Below, piece by piece: positions 45,174 through 56,150 of a DNA stretch of 64,000 bases; position 1 is the first letter of the stretch, and the number at the start of each line of letters is the position of its first letter. Below the pieces are notes generated by a model, which saw only the letters and a list, made by a program, of their open reading frames with translations, made no database searches and was not told where the DNA came from. The translations under genes were made by a program, and so were the position numbers. This stretch comes from Isoetes taiwanensis (taxonomy: Eukaryota > Streptophyta > Lycopodiopsida > Isoetales > Isoetaceae), in contig JAJEKV010000040.1 of the NCBI GenBank assembly GCA_021234155.1, positions 3,573,799-3,637,798 on the forward strand, written 5' to 3'.

Positions 45174-48100
45174 GTTTTAACTATTATGGTTATAGTCATA
45201 TGGCTAATAATTGTTCTAGACCTAACGACTTTGGAAAAGGAAGGGGCAGAGGCTCTACAAGCAGCAATCGGAGAGGAAGAGGCGGAGGTAATAATTTTAA
45301 GAAAAGAAGTGATGGTCAAAGAAGTGTAAATTTGGCTCAAGAGGCCAGTACTGAAGAAGAGGATATCGGGGCTGAGGTAAGTGTTTATAATTGCTGCTCT
45401 ATTTCTGATAGAAAAACTAACAAACATGATAATCTATTTATAATAGATAGTGGAGCTGAGAGATCAGTAGTTAAGACTACTGATGCTCTCAAAAATAGAA
45501 GGGAGAGAAATTCTAGCTATGTTCAAATGGGAGATGGAGATTTACAAAAGTGGAAGAATTGGGCATGCTTGAACTGTTTGATCTACAAGGGAAAACTGTG
45601 GAACGGAAGGATGTACTTTGTGTACCAAATATAGTCAGAAATCCTATTTCTGTTAGCCAGATTGTTGATCTTGGTTTTAGAGTTTGCTTTGACAAACTTT
45701 GTTGTAAGATCTACTGCAATAATGAATTAAGATTTCTTGCAAGATAAGTTTGCAAATTGTATGGTATTTGCAATAATACATTGAGTGGGAGTATTAATTC
45801 TGTTACAATTCCAACGCTGAAACTTTGGCATGAATAGGCTTGGATATACACATTTTAACAATGTAAGATTTATGATGAAGGATAAACTAATACTTAGTGC
45901 TGATCCAAATGATTACACATGTCTTGGGTGCAGCTTAGGTAAGAGTTCTAGATTGCCATTCAAAAGGTCAAATGAAAGAGCAAATGAGTTACTTGAATTA
46001 GTCCACAGTGATTTATGTGGACCAATCAATGTACAAAGCCTGCAAGGAAGAAGGTACTTTGTCACATTCATCAATGATAACTCTAGAAGAACTAGATGCT
46101 ATTCTCTTAAAACTAAATATCAAGCATTTAATGCTTTTAAAGTCTACGAGGCTGAAGTAGAGAGAGAAACAGGGAAAAAGATTAAATATTTAAGGTCAGA
46201 TCGAGGTGGAAAATATGTTGCAGGGGAATTTAAAAGCTATTGCATCAAAAAAGGAATTAAAAGACAAATTACTTGCAGTCATAACTCCCCAATAAAATGG
46301 GGTAGCTGAGAGGAAGAACAGGTCTATTCTTGATGCAGTAAGGTCCATGCTTAAGTCATCGGGACTTTCAAATTTCTTATGGGAAGAGGCTGTAAGAGCA
46401 GCTATGTACATCCAAAACAGATTGCCATCTACGAGCTTAAACGGTCAAGTTGCAGAGGGAATATGGAGTAATGGGAAAATAAGGTATGACTTTCTTAAAG
46501 CTTTTGGAAGTATTGCTTTTGTACATGTGCCCAAAGCTCTAAGGAAAAAATTAGATGATCGAGCTATAGTAGAGATGTACAATTTGATGAGTCCATCCTT
46601 TATAACTCTAGGCATGTCATATATAACAGATCTGGTCTCATTACTGATACACATGCTAAAGTTAAAGGTTCAGATGCAAGAGTAGATCTATATGATGATG
46701 AAGTGATCAAAAAACAAAATGATGATGTGAACCATGGGAATAATCTAGCAAATGAAAGTAACAGAGATATTGGAAATGCTGAAACAGAACAAGTTTATGC
46801 CAGCAATAATAGCTTAGCAAATGAAAGTAATAGAGACAATGAGAAAGTTGAAAAAGGACATGACAAAAATGAGCGAAATATAAAAGGAGAAATATATGGC
46901 AACCCGATTAGAACGAAAAGGCTTACAGAGATTGATAAGTTAGAGGAGGATGTTAAACAACTGGACTTGAATGCATATAGGAGAACTGAGGCAGGAATAA
47001 GCAAAAGATTTCAAGATATTGAAATACATGAGATAATGGCAATTTTAGAGCCCTAACTTGCCCAAGAATTTTGATGAGGCAATGGCATCTGTTGATGCAA
47101 GAAACTGGCAGCAGGATATGGAAGATGAAATGTTCTCTTTTGAGAGAACCAAAATGTATGAGTTGGTGGAAAGACCTATTAACCGAAACATTGCAGGAAA
47201 TAGGTGGATATATAAAGTAAAAATTGGAAACAATGGCAAACAAAAGTTTAAAGCCAGGTTTGTTGCACATGGATCTTCTTAGAAAAAAGGGGATTGATTA
47301 TGACGAGGCATTTATGCCTATAGTTAAGTTGAATAGCATCAGAATATTGCTTACTTTTGCAAATGCATTAAATCTTGAAATTCATCACATGGATGTGAGT
47401 GCTGCCTTTTTAGATGCAGAGTTAGATGAAGAAATTTACATGCAGCAGGCACAAGGCTTTGAAAAAGGGAAAAACATGGTTTGGAAATTGGAAAAAGATG
47501 GTTATGGCTTAAAACAATCTCCAAGGCAGTGATATTTGTGCATTGATGGTTTCCTTAGAGAGCAAGGGTTCATGAAGCTGCAAAATGATGGAAATATTTA
47601 CATTTTTAAAGATAAAGATCAGTTTTGTATCATAGCTTTGTACATAGATGATAACATCATGATTGCTAACAATATGAAATGTTTAATTCACTGCAAAGGC
47701 ATTCTAAGTAATAGGTTTAAGATGATGGACTTGGGAGAAGTTTCTGGGAATGGAGGTCTATAAAGAAAGGGATCACAATAGATTATTTATCACACAAGCA
47801 AGCATTATTCAAGGTAGGTTGGAAAAATTTGGTATGTTGGAATGCAATATTGTAAACTCTCCGTTAGTAGTTAGACAGAAATTATCAAATGATATGAGTC
47901 CCAAGAATGAGTTAGAAGTAGAAGAGATGATTAAAGTTCCATTTAGAGAGCTAATAGGTTGTCTATTATATGTACCAAACTGCTGTAGACCAGATATTGC
48001 ATACAGTATGAACCTACTTAGTAGATTCACTAATAATCTTGGAAAGATGCATTGATATGCAGCAAAAAGAGTGCTAAGATTCTTAAAAACAATGCAGTAT

Positions 48101-48517
48101 AAAGGATTAACATTCTCAAATGGCACGTCAGGATATATTTTAAAGCTAGTTGGAGGCTGCGTAGCATGGAGAAGTAAGAAACAATGATGCATTGCTATGT
48201 CAACTGCTGAAGCAGAGTATAATGCTGCATCCTTAGCTTCAAGAGAAATTATATGGACAAGAAGATTATTGTATAAACTAGGCGCAGTTCAAATGAATGC
48301 AACAGTTCTGTACATTGACAATCTGGATTGTTTAGCTATTATCAAAAATCCCGTTCTTCATGAAAGAACGAAACACATAAAACTACATGTTCATTTTATA
48401 CGTGATATGGTGGCAAAAGGGTTGATTTCAGTTGAATATAAACATATGACAGAACAAACAGCAGATATCCTTACAAAGGTATTGCCAGTTCATAGATTTG
48501 TGAAGCTGAGTTCATAG
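45174..48517 (+). pseudogene. Copia B second half: knuckle, protease, integrase, RT, RNase H
   Basis: After the GTTTT duplication the second knuckle continues (YGYSHMANNC), then an RG-rich linker and the protease site FIIDSGAERSVV. Pre-integrase and integrase follow in pieces at 45830-46309 (HxxFNNV...CLGCSLGKSS, DLCGPINV, SDRGGKYV) and 46347-46685. The reverse transcriptase lies at 47058-48055 (NWQQDMEDEMFSFE, HHMDVSAAFLDAELDEEIYM, YIDDNIMIAN instead of YVDD), and RNase H at 48197-48517 (YIDNLDCLAIIKNPVLHERT, DILTKVL). Part of RNase H (the first Asp region) is deleted near 48115. At least eight stops or shifts show it is long dead. Confidence 0.9.
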
Positions 48518-48519
48518 TT

Positions 48520-48780
48520 AGATATTGAAGAGATGTTAAATACAATTCTGAGTTTACAGTTAACAGTTGAAAGAAGTTCATAATTTCATGAGTTCACAGT
48601 TAGGTATTGAAGATGATAAATACAATTCTGAATTTACAGTCAGCAGTTGAAATGAGTTCAGGAATTCGTGAAGTCTTTACAGTTGAAGAAAAGTTCTTTA
48701 AGCAAAATACAAAAATTCGTGAAGTCTTTGCAGTTGAAGAAAAGTTCTTAAAGCAAAATATAGAAGCTGTTTAGAAGAAC
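48520..48780 (+). repeat. Tandem repeats between Copia B pol and 3' LTR
   Basis: Two kinds of unit occur: one with TTAGNTATTGAAGA, AAATACAATTCTGA and TTTACAGT (about 48517-48660), and one of about 50 bases with ATTCGTGAAGTCTTTNCAGT, TGAAGAAAAGTTCTT and AAGCAAAATA (48663-48770). A similar repeat-rich segment lies at the same place in Copia relic A. Confidence 0.75.
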
Positions 48781-48808
48781 CTGTTATACAGATTTACAAT
48801 ATGGCATC

Positions 48809-48817
48809 AAAGGGGAT
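48809..48817 (+). promoter_or_regulatory. Copia B polypurine tract
   Basis: AAAGGGGA-like purine run directly before the 3' LTR; the usual primer for plus-strand synthesis. Confidence 0.85.
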
Positions 48818-49361
48818 TGTGAAATGTATGCTGATGCCATATTTGTGGTTACTAGGTTGTGGAAAAAGTTCTACATAGACGAATTGCGATAATGGTTGCA
48901 TAACCTTAGGGCAAAGGTCGAAATAATTATATGATCACTTTAGAAGGTTAATATTCTACGCTAAGATTTAAGATTTAATATGGGCACATTCCTGATACAC
49001 AAATGAGCAGCGACCTTGTGTATCCAGTATTCTGAAAAGTCCAAAACCATCTGCGCGAAATCTAGACTCCAAAGGATAAACGCTGTGTAGTTGAATTGAC
49101 CTGTATTGGTCCCTCTGTGCAGATCAATCCCTTAATATCATAACATGTAAAAGATTGTAATCAAATTGTCTAATGATATTTCTTAGAATGCTACAATGTA
49201 TGAGTCAATGGTTAATGAATATTATCTTGACTCGAATGCTACAGTAACAGATATGCAATGGTTAAGTGCCTATACATTTGATTGAATTATTGATTGTGTT
49301 CAATGAAGATTTCTATGGTATAACTTGGTTCTAACAATATTGAGTTGAAACATTTCTCACA
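48818..49361 (+). repeat. Copia B 3' LTR
   Basis: 544 bases from TGTGAAATG to TTTCTCACA, aligning with 21406-21945. The two differ by about 35-40 substitutions and a few small indels by eye. Confidence 0.93.
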
Positions 49362-49366
49362 ATGAT
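49362..49366 (+). repeat. Target site duplication of Copia B, right copy (ATGAT)
   Basis: Identical to 21401-21405. Confidence 0.93.
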
Positions 49367-50429
49367 CATCTGGACAGAGAGTATGGTTTGCTGCTGTGCA
49401 AATCATGTTTTAATCAACTAGTGAGGTGTGAAACCCTACCAAATCCCCTAGCAAATTTACTGTTTTGACATAGAAAACTTAACCAAACATCAACATAGCA
49501 TACATCATCAGAAAGACCTGGATAGAGCTTTCCAATACAATAAAAAGCACTAGAAAATGGAGTCCAGATTCAAAAGTTATGATAAAAATCATATTACCAC
49601 CAAATCTGCATGGCATGCACTTTGAAAAAAGGTATTCGGATTGAAAAGTATAAAAAGAATATATCTATCTTGATAGATCTGGGGAAAATTATATGCCAAT
49701 GAAAAGCTCTCTGCATAAGCTTTTCAATGAGTCCAAGATCATCTGGATCTGACCTTTGTAGTTCAAGTTATGCGCGCAGGAACATTTGACGTTCTCTCTC
49801 GTGCTTCTCTTCTTTATCTATTTTTAATGATTTAGATATTACATACAATAGTTTGGTAAGAAAAAACCTCTCATAAAAATAATATTTTTGATTAAAACCT
49901 TTTCTTTCCCAACCAAAAACTTGAAAGCATTTGCAAACATAATACCTTGAAGCACTACACAATATTAAAACTATCATCTTATACATTAATTCACACTCAT
50001 GCATCTTACTGGATTGAAGCAATACATAGATAGATATTTGTTTCTTGGACATGCTCTAAGATGCCAGTAGTTTGAAAAAGGTAAATTACAGGCTTCTACA
50101 GAAGTCTGAAGTAGCTGCACTAGCATCTTATCTGGAGGTGCGAGAGAAACATGCAAAATTGCTTGGGCAAAGACGCCAAAGGCAGGCTCGGGCAATTTAC
50201 TGATCATATAGGGGGTATGCCACCTGCATTCATAGTTTAGCCAGAAACACCCTTGGTATATTGACTTCTAGAAGCTTATTTAACCCCTAAAAATATATAC
50301 TTTACCCAAATCTTGATACTATATAATATAGTTTCCATGCTATGTACATAATATATGAGACATGCTAAGGCCAGTTGCAGCCAGGAGGCCAACGATTCAA
50401 CAGCAGTATCGAGGTCTACTAGGGATGCT
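49367..50429. other. Unassigned tract with a possible terminal exon
   Basis: Mostly AT-rich without recognised elements. At 50092-50203, after an acceptor-like AAATTACAG, 36 codons read LLQKSEVAALASYLEVREKH and AKLLGQRRQRQARAIY followed by a stop. This Ala/Leu/Glu then Arg/Gln-rich helix looks like a real C-terminus, but I cannot name it. If the Copia B element is removed, a frame also runs across its insertion site (MMRDKGHDQNDHLDREYGLL), possibly another exon of the same lost gene. Confidence 0.3.
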
Positions 50430-50456
50430 CTCTCCCTCCCTCCCTCCCTCCCTCCT
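50430..50456 (+). repeat. CTCC simple repeat at LINE D 5' edge
   Basis: Six or seven CTCC/CCCT units end exactly where the LINE D reverse-transcriptase frame begins. Confidence 0.8.
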
Positions 50457-51988
50457 TGGGGGTACCGATTGAGCTCAGGCAGGCAGTAAAACTACTCTAT
50501 GAGAAAGTTTTAGTGCAATTATCATCCCCTTACATTGAAAAGTGCACGGAATTAGTAGAAAGCAATATCGGGGTGAAGCAAGGCTGCCCCTTATCGCCGG
50601 TTCTGTTTGGTTTATTCATAGACCAACTGGAGGCTTGGATAATGGAGTATGGCGGGGACGGGACTCCACTATCAAACTATGTGATCTTGTTGCTCTTATA
50701 CGCGGATGATGTGGTTCTTCTCTCTCGCACAGTTGCAGGCATGCAGAAACATCTAGACGCATTGGCTCACTTTTGTGACCAGAAAAATATGAAGGTGAAT
50801 ATGACGAAGACTAAGATGATGGTTTTTGGAACCAATAAAGTGGATCATTTGAATTTCTACTACCGAGGGGAGAAGGTGGAAATAGTATCCTCATATAAAT
50901 ACTTAGGGATACATGTAGACAAAGGGCATAGTTGGAACCTTGCTGTTGAGCACAGGGTGAACGGAGGCTTGAAAGCCCTATATAGCATGCAAAGTAAAAG
51001 TGGAAAAGCGGAGATATGGGATTTTGGCTTGAAACGCACCTTATTTCGGGTGCTTGTGCAGACAGTTCTGTTATATGGATGTGAAGTATGGGGTCCAGGC
51101 CTATCAGCAGACTCTTGGAAGAACATTGAGAAAGTGCAAAAAAAATTCTTGAGAACGGAACTAGGCACTAAGGCTCAGACTCCATATGATATGTTGTTGG
51201 CGGAGTGTGGTATGATACCACTAGAAGCTGAGGCGTTGTGCAAAACTCTTACATACCTTTGTAAAATATGTTTTGATATGATCTGAAGAGACCTTGCCAA
51301 GACTAGCCTTGGAAGAGACAAGAAATAAGGGATGGTATGCGGATCTTGTGGAATGGATGAGGAAGTGGGGGTTAGACATTCTACACCTACAAGAGAATCG
51401 ATCGAACATTAGAGGATGGGTGTGTGGCCATCTCATTAGAAGGAATTGAGGGTCCCTAAACGAAAAAAAGAGTTTTCTGAAAAATACATAAACCCTACAC
51501 TCCAAGAAGCCAAACACCTTCAGGAGAATCTATCTCGAAGCACGAGACACAGGATAAGCAGGATGAGGCTTAGTTCTCATAGACTTGGGGTGGAAGTAGG
51601 ACGTTGGAGTAACATTCCTCATGAATTGAGGTTTTGCATGTTATGCAATATGCAAGAAGTTGAAGATGAGTTACATGCCCTCATAAGATGCCCTTCATAT
51701 GAGGGGATCCGACATAAATAGAGCATACATTCAAACTCGTTACAGGAATTCTTTGAATTGCCAAGGGCATCAAATTGGAAAGTATCTAAAGGAGTTGATG
51801 ACCCATAGAGAACACCTGTTAAACAACAAGGGCAATAATGATAGAACGGAGGAGAGTTGGGAGGAGTCTAATGCATTTATGTCAGAGGATGCATTAGAGG
51901 ATATCTTTTACAATGTTGAGTGTACATATTGATCGTCTCATAGACACGGTGGTGCGGGGCGTAATAAATACAACATTTCATTTCATTT
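50456..51988 (+). mobile_element. LINE family D, 5'-truncated copy (fragment 2)
   Basis: The copy begins inside the reverse transcriptase with GVPIELRQAVKLLYEK and keeps an open frame of 276 codons to 51286. GVKQGCPLSPVLFGLFIDQL is the fingers-palm block and LLYADDVVLLS the intact active site. KYLGIHV and LLYGCEVWG follow, as in many non-L1 LINE proteins. After frameshifts, 51446-51721 gives TRHRISRMRLSSHRLGVEVG and the knuckle CMLCNMQEVEDELHALIRC. The 3' end has CGTCTCATAG and GGGGCGTAATAAATAC, resembling fragment 1. No endonuclease domain is present because of 5' truncation, so the clade cannot be set from here. Confidence 0.85.
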
Positions 51989-52048
51989 TCTCTCTCTCTC
52001 TCTCTCTCCCTCCCCCTCCCTCCCTCCTCCCTCCCTCCCTCCCTCCCT
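51989..52048 (+). repeat. CT and CCCT simple repeat
   Basis: A CT run followed by CCCT/CTCC units lies between LINE D fragments 2 and 3. Confidence 0.85.
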
Positions 52049-52396
52049 TGTTTTGGGCATTACATTGACCAATGGGAAAGCTGGCTTACTGGGGGCGGCA
52101 GAGCTCAACTTTTGCACTAGATCACCAAGCAGCTCATATATGTTGATTGTAGACCTCGTGCTTATGATCCGAAGGACATGCAATGCCATCTGGATGCCTT
52201 AAACACATTCTGCCAGGCCACTGACATGTGTGTCAAGCTGGCCAAGACTAAGGTGTTCCTCATCATCTTCACATCAGCCGAGGACTTCCTCATTCACTTA
52301 CTGGGGCAAAATATGGAGGTGACACCTACCTACAAGTATTTGCACCATTTAATGGTAGTTATATACGTATGGAAATGGTCCAACAAATGTGAATGA
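52049..52396 (+). pseudogene. LINE family D reverse-transcriptase fragment 3
   Basis: One frame reads GHYIDQWESWLTGGG and then MQCHLDALNTFCQATDMCVK, KLAKTKVFL and TPTYKYL. It aligns block by block with fragment 2: GLFIDQLEAWI, MQKHLDALAHFCDQKNMKV and SSYKYLGIH. The YADD box has decayed to YVDC. The fragment is more diverged than fragment 2 and is cut off on both sides, the left edge being inside the simple repeat. Confidence 0.7.
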
Positions 52397-53339
52397 ATCC
52401 CTTTTGAGGGTAGACAACTTGATGTGTACATATTTCTCGATAGGCTCTTTCTCTTGAAACTATTTGGGGCAGGGTTTTACTAGTAATGGGCTTACTGCAT
52501 GTGTATCATGTTGCATGGACATTTGGTCTCGCTGGCTGTTAGAAAGCGATACAAATTGATTGAGTGTGTGCATCCCAAAACATATATTAAAAGCGATTAG
52601 TGTCAAGATATTTTTGAATCTAGTGATTCGCGTCAAAATATTGTTAAATCTGGTTTTTGTACACAACTAGTATCTTCTAACAACACATGCTTCATGTTTT
52701 TATTTTATAAAGGACATAATTTACTTGCTGCAAAATGTATAGGTGAAGTAGAAGCTACACCGCGTGGTAGATATTTGTGCAAATTGTGGGTATACATTAC
52801 CTAGCAGAGAAATGAAGACTTTTGTGAAGACATTATACTTATTGGCCATGTTTTAAAGGCCAATTGCTATGTAAGACCAGACTTGCCCCAGTAGTTCAAC
52901 AGCACAGTTATTGAAGACGAAAAATTTTTGGTCAAAATTTTGTAAAATATTTTGTTTTATTAAATCCGGCAAATTCCTTTCTATCACAAAGATAAATATT
53001 TTCTCCACTCTAGATAGATTACTTGAAAGCTAGAAGATTTTTTCATAGAAATCTGCTAGTGTCACTAAAGCAAGGCATTTTGCTGGTTCAAGCAAAATTT
53101 AAATTGTGTGGTAAGATATAAGAATGCACATTGAACATGTGTATGTGTTGCTGTGTTAAAGTGAAATGTGAAGGATGTATTTACGAATGAAAATCTTGCA
53201 CCTTCCGGTCTTGTTACTGCACTGTCAGCGGCTCTGTGGTCCCCTGTTGTCAGATCCAAATGCCGTGACAAATCAGCTGCTGCTGCATGTATTTGTTGAG
53301 CTTGGAAATTTGTTTGATCTCCTGCAGATCATCCTCTCC
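52397..53339. other. Upstream region of the CYP74 gene
   Basis: I see no coding region or named repeat. The promoter of the CYP74 gene must lie here or overlap it. Several AT-rich tracts could hold a TATA box, for example GATATAAGA near 53115, but nothing fixes the transcription start. A frame continuous with the gene extends up to 53175 but shows no transit-peptide or P450 features. Confidence 0.45.
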
Positions 53340-54935
53340 ATGGCCATCAATACAGCAGCTTCAATCCTCTGCCCTTCCCCTTTTCCATCCGCCGGAATCC
53401 AACGAGAAAAATATCCTAGATCTGTTAAATCCTGTCGATTTAGCCCTCTTCCAGCTTCTGCTAAAACCCGTGCTCGAAAAATCCATGTTTCTGCCACTAT
53501 TTCTTCCGATATTATCACAGGTTTGGCAGAAACATCCTCGCAAGATATTCCTGGGGATTATGGCCTTCCTATTTTAGGCCCCATTTTGGATCGGATTAAC
53601 TATCACGAGCTTGGAGCTGAAGAATTTGTTAAAAAACGTGTTGAAGCATACAACAGCACAGTATTTCGTGTAAATATGCCTCCAGGACCGCCAGGATTTC
53701 CAGATTCTCGAGCAATAGTGCTCGCAGATCAGAAAAGCTTTAGGGTTCTATTTGATGTAGAAAAAGTTGAAAAGAAAGACCTGTTTACAGGCGCTTATAT
53801 GCCTAGCCCTGCATTTACAGGGGGTTTCAGAGTTCTTTCTTACCTAGACACCATAGAAGATAGAGATGCTCATTCAAGATTGAAAAAATTTTGCTTCCAA
53901 ATCTTGTCTTCGAATGGAAAGAAATGGATGCCCGAGTTTGAAGAGGCGATTAATGAGGCATTTTTGGTGTGGGAAAAACAGATCCAAGAAGCCGGGAAGG
54001 CAGATTTTTCAGATGTTGCATCAGATTTTGTGTTTAATTTCTTGGCGAGGTCTGTTTTGAGCAAAGATGCAAGATTAGAAGATGCAACAAAGCTGATAAA
54101 TACATGGCTACTGCCGCAGCTGCTGCCTCTTCTCAAGTTAGGGCTGCCAAGAATCATAGAAGAAATTTTCTTGCATTCTTTTCTGTTGCCGTACTTTCTT
54201 GTAGCTAAGCAGTACCAAAAGATAACAGACTTCTTCGAGAAATATGGCAGCAGAGCTCTGGATATGGCAGAAAAGGACCTGGGTTTAGATCGAAAAGAAG
54301 CTCTCCATAATCTGATCTTTTTTATATGCTTCAACACTCATGGAGGTCTGGTAAGGCTTTTTCCTTCTCTGCTCAGGTATATGAGTTCTGCAGGGCCAGA
54401 GCTGCAGCAGCAGCTTAGGGAAGGAATCAGAGGTGCTGTTGAATCTAATGGAGGAAAAATCAACATGGCTACTATGCAAAACATGCCTCTGCGTAATTCT
54501 ACAGTTTATGAAGTTCTCAGAATTGCTCCTCCTGTTCAGTTCCAGTGTGGCAGAGCCAGGTCTGATATTACTATCAATTCCCATACTGCATCTTTCAAGG
54601 TTAAAAAAGGTGAATTTCTTGCTGGTTTTCAGCCATTTGCTACCAGAGACCCTCTGATTTTTGAGAACCCAGATCAGTTTATTGCTGATAGATTCTTGGG
54701 TGATGAAGGATCTAAGAAGTTGGATTTTTTGCTGTGGTCTAATGGCCCTGAGACTTCATCTCCTAGTGTTGATAACAAGCAATGTGCTGGAAAAGATTTT
54801 GTTGTGTTCATTTCTAGATTGTTTGTTGCACACATATTCTTGAGGTATGATTCCTTTGCTCTTGGCCAGCCCCTTGTTAAGGGCTCCATTGTCAAGTTCA
54901 ACTTTTCCAAGCTTCAAAGAAGAGCATCACATTGA
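53340..54935 (+). CDS. CYP74 cytochrome P450, allene oxide synthase-like
   Basis: The 531-residue protein has no introns. CYP74 enzymes rearrange fatty-acid hydroperoxides without O2 or a reductase; allene oxide synthase feeds the jasmonate pathway in plastids. Residues 1 to about 55 are rich in Ser, Ala and Arg with few acids, as in a chloroplast transit peptide, so I start at the second Met (MAINTAASIL) rather than at 53175. Landmarks are ExxR at 391-394 (EVLR), the I-helix FNTHGG with Asn332 at 331-336, and the CYP74 heme block NKQCAGKDF with Cys482. Phe138 (VLFD) and Ser156 (YMPS) align with Arabidopsis AOS Phe137 and Ser155; Phe there favours synthase over lyase activity. His334 replaces the Trp of Arabidopsis AOS. 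A hydroperoxide lyase or divinyl ether synthase is the main alternative. Confidence 0.95.
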   Translation: MAINTAASILCPSPFPSAGIQREKYPRSVKSCRFSPLPASAKTRARKIHVSATISSDIITGLAETSSQDIPGDYGLPILGPILDRINYHELGAEEFVKKRVEAYNSTVFRVNMPPGPPGFPDSRAIVLADQKSFRVLFDVEKVEKKDLFTGAYMPSPAFTGGFRVLSYLDTIEDRDAHSRLKKFCFQILSSNGKKWMPEFEEAINEAFLVWEKQIQEAGKADFSDVASDFVFNFLARSVLSKDARLEDATKLINTWLLPQLLPLLKLGLPRIIEEIFLHSFLLPYFLVAKQYQKITDFFEKYGSRALDMAEKDLGLDRKEALHNLIFFICFNTHGGLVRLFPSLLRYMSSAGPELQQQLREGIRGAVESNGGKINMATMQNMPLRNSTVYEVLRIAPPVQFQCGRARSDITINSHTASFKVKKGEFLAGFQPFATRDPLIFENPDQFIADRFLGDEGSKKLDFLLWSNGPETSSPSVDNKQCAGKDFVVFISRLFVAHIFLRYDSFALGQPLVKGSIVKFNFSKLQRRASH

Positions 54936-55363
54936 AGAAGTGTTGCACTCGTCAAATTTGAGAGCTGCACTCATTAAGTTTTAAATAGGATCACCAGTGA
55001 TCCATCCTTCAACATGTGAAGAAGTTGGATTTGATGTCATAAATATGAAATCTACTAAATCTTTGTCTGCTACCAATTAGAATAATGGTTCCCTTAGCAT
55101 TTTTTAACAGCTTTACCCCACTATACCCCACTATCATGCATTGAAAAGGACAGCATATTCCAGAACATAGTGGAAGTTTGTTGGCCCAATGTTTTAGTAG
55201 GTCCTCTCTAGTGTGGGACAAACTCTAAAAAGCTTACAAATATATTTCCTATTTAATTTAAGCTAGCTGGAAGGGGTGTATGAACACATTTCATGCATAA
55301 AAGCATAAAGAACCCCAGAGATTTTGACAGTCACTTCCTCGAATTCAGTCAAACTTCCTCGAA
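54936..55363. other. 3' flank of CYP74, nothing else recognised
   Basis: It should hold the 3' UTR; no clear AATAAA signal is visible within 150 bases of the stop. ACTTCCTCGAATT occurs twice just before 55364. Confidence 0.5.
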
Positions 55364-55929
55364 TTTCCTATAAAGTTCAGAAACACAAAGTTTAGAGTAG
55401 TGAGTATACACACCATAAGGTATACCAAATCAAAGTCCCCGGTTAAACCAAGGCACTGAAAGCAAGTAAAAAACCTTTGTCAAGACAAGTCCTGACCCTA
55501 AGACCAAAAGCCCTTTTGAGAATTTAGCCTTTAATTAGCACCCTTAGAGTATAGTGGTGTACATATATCTAAGCAATGATTTGGTGCCATAGATCATGTG
55601 AAATTTTTTTGTAATCAGATGTCAATACATTTTCATACTTTAATATAAGGCATATGGAAACAATTTACCCCATGGGTAGAAACCATTTGCAACTAAGTCA
55701 ATTCAAAACAAAGATTTTTCTAAAAAATTTTAGAGGAATAGAAAAATAGAGCTTCCACAAATCTTTGAAGAAATACTTCATATGTGAGACGCTCCATACA
55801 AGAATATATCAGTGCGAAAAGCAAAAGATCCTGTTATCTGCAGTAAACCAATCAAATATTGGTCTCTAGGGTAATTATGGAAGCACTAGCAGGTGTCATG
55901 GGATCTTTTGAGTTATCCCCTTCACTCTG

Positions 55930-56150
55930 CCTGATACACAGAAAATTTCAAAGCAGAAAAAGAGAAGTTTAGATGTGTAGTTTTGCAAACCATGTTTAAC
56001 TAAAGGTGGTATTTCATTATTATGGTACTCAATCCAGATGATTGAAGTCCTTCCAACAGCAGCGCCCCAATCCGTGTCATAATTACCCAGATCTACCACT
56101 AATCTTGAGGCTAGAGAATAACTTTCAGATATGAACCTTTCCACAAACGC
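55930..56150 (-). pseudogene. Exon-like frame b in repeat L
   Basis: Reading minus from about 56150, after TTATTGAG, the frame gives FVERFISESYSLASRLVVDL, WGAAVGRTSIIWIEYHNNEI and PPLVKHG before a GTTTGC donor-like site. The copy in repeat R (62102-61930) keeps the frame with four or five amino-acid changes. I do not recognise the protein. Conservation of the frame in both copies suggests a true exon. Confidence 0.4.

Larger units (their letters stand above)
21406..49361 (+). mobile_element. Ty1/Copia element B, split by a nested Copia array
   Basis: The element has two LTRs (21406-21945 and 48818-49361), a primer-binding site, gag, protease, integrase, reverse transcriptase, RNase H and a polypurine tract, all on the + strand, and a perfect 5-bp target duplication. 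By eye its LTRs differ at about 35-40 of 540 positions, so the insertion is old. Its gag is broken at 22498/45174 by an opposite-strand Copia array of 22.7 kb. Without the array the element would be about 5.3 kb, somewhat short because part of gag is deleted. Its coding region has many stops and frameshifts. Confidence 0.95.

Noticed and set aside
21406-49361. Reading the region as several independent Copia insertions
   Set aside because: Only two 5-bp target duplications exist (ATGAT and GTTTT), and the inner LTRs are shared, so one outer element plus one tandemly expanded inner insertion explains it.
53175-53339. Upstream in-frame extension of the CYP74 gene with an earlier ATG
   Set aside because: The extra 55 residues (starting MYLRMKILHLPVLLLH) do not resemble a CYP74 N-terminus. 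The Met at 53340 starts a normal transit peptide and gives the usual family length.
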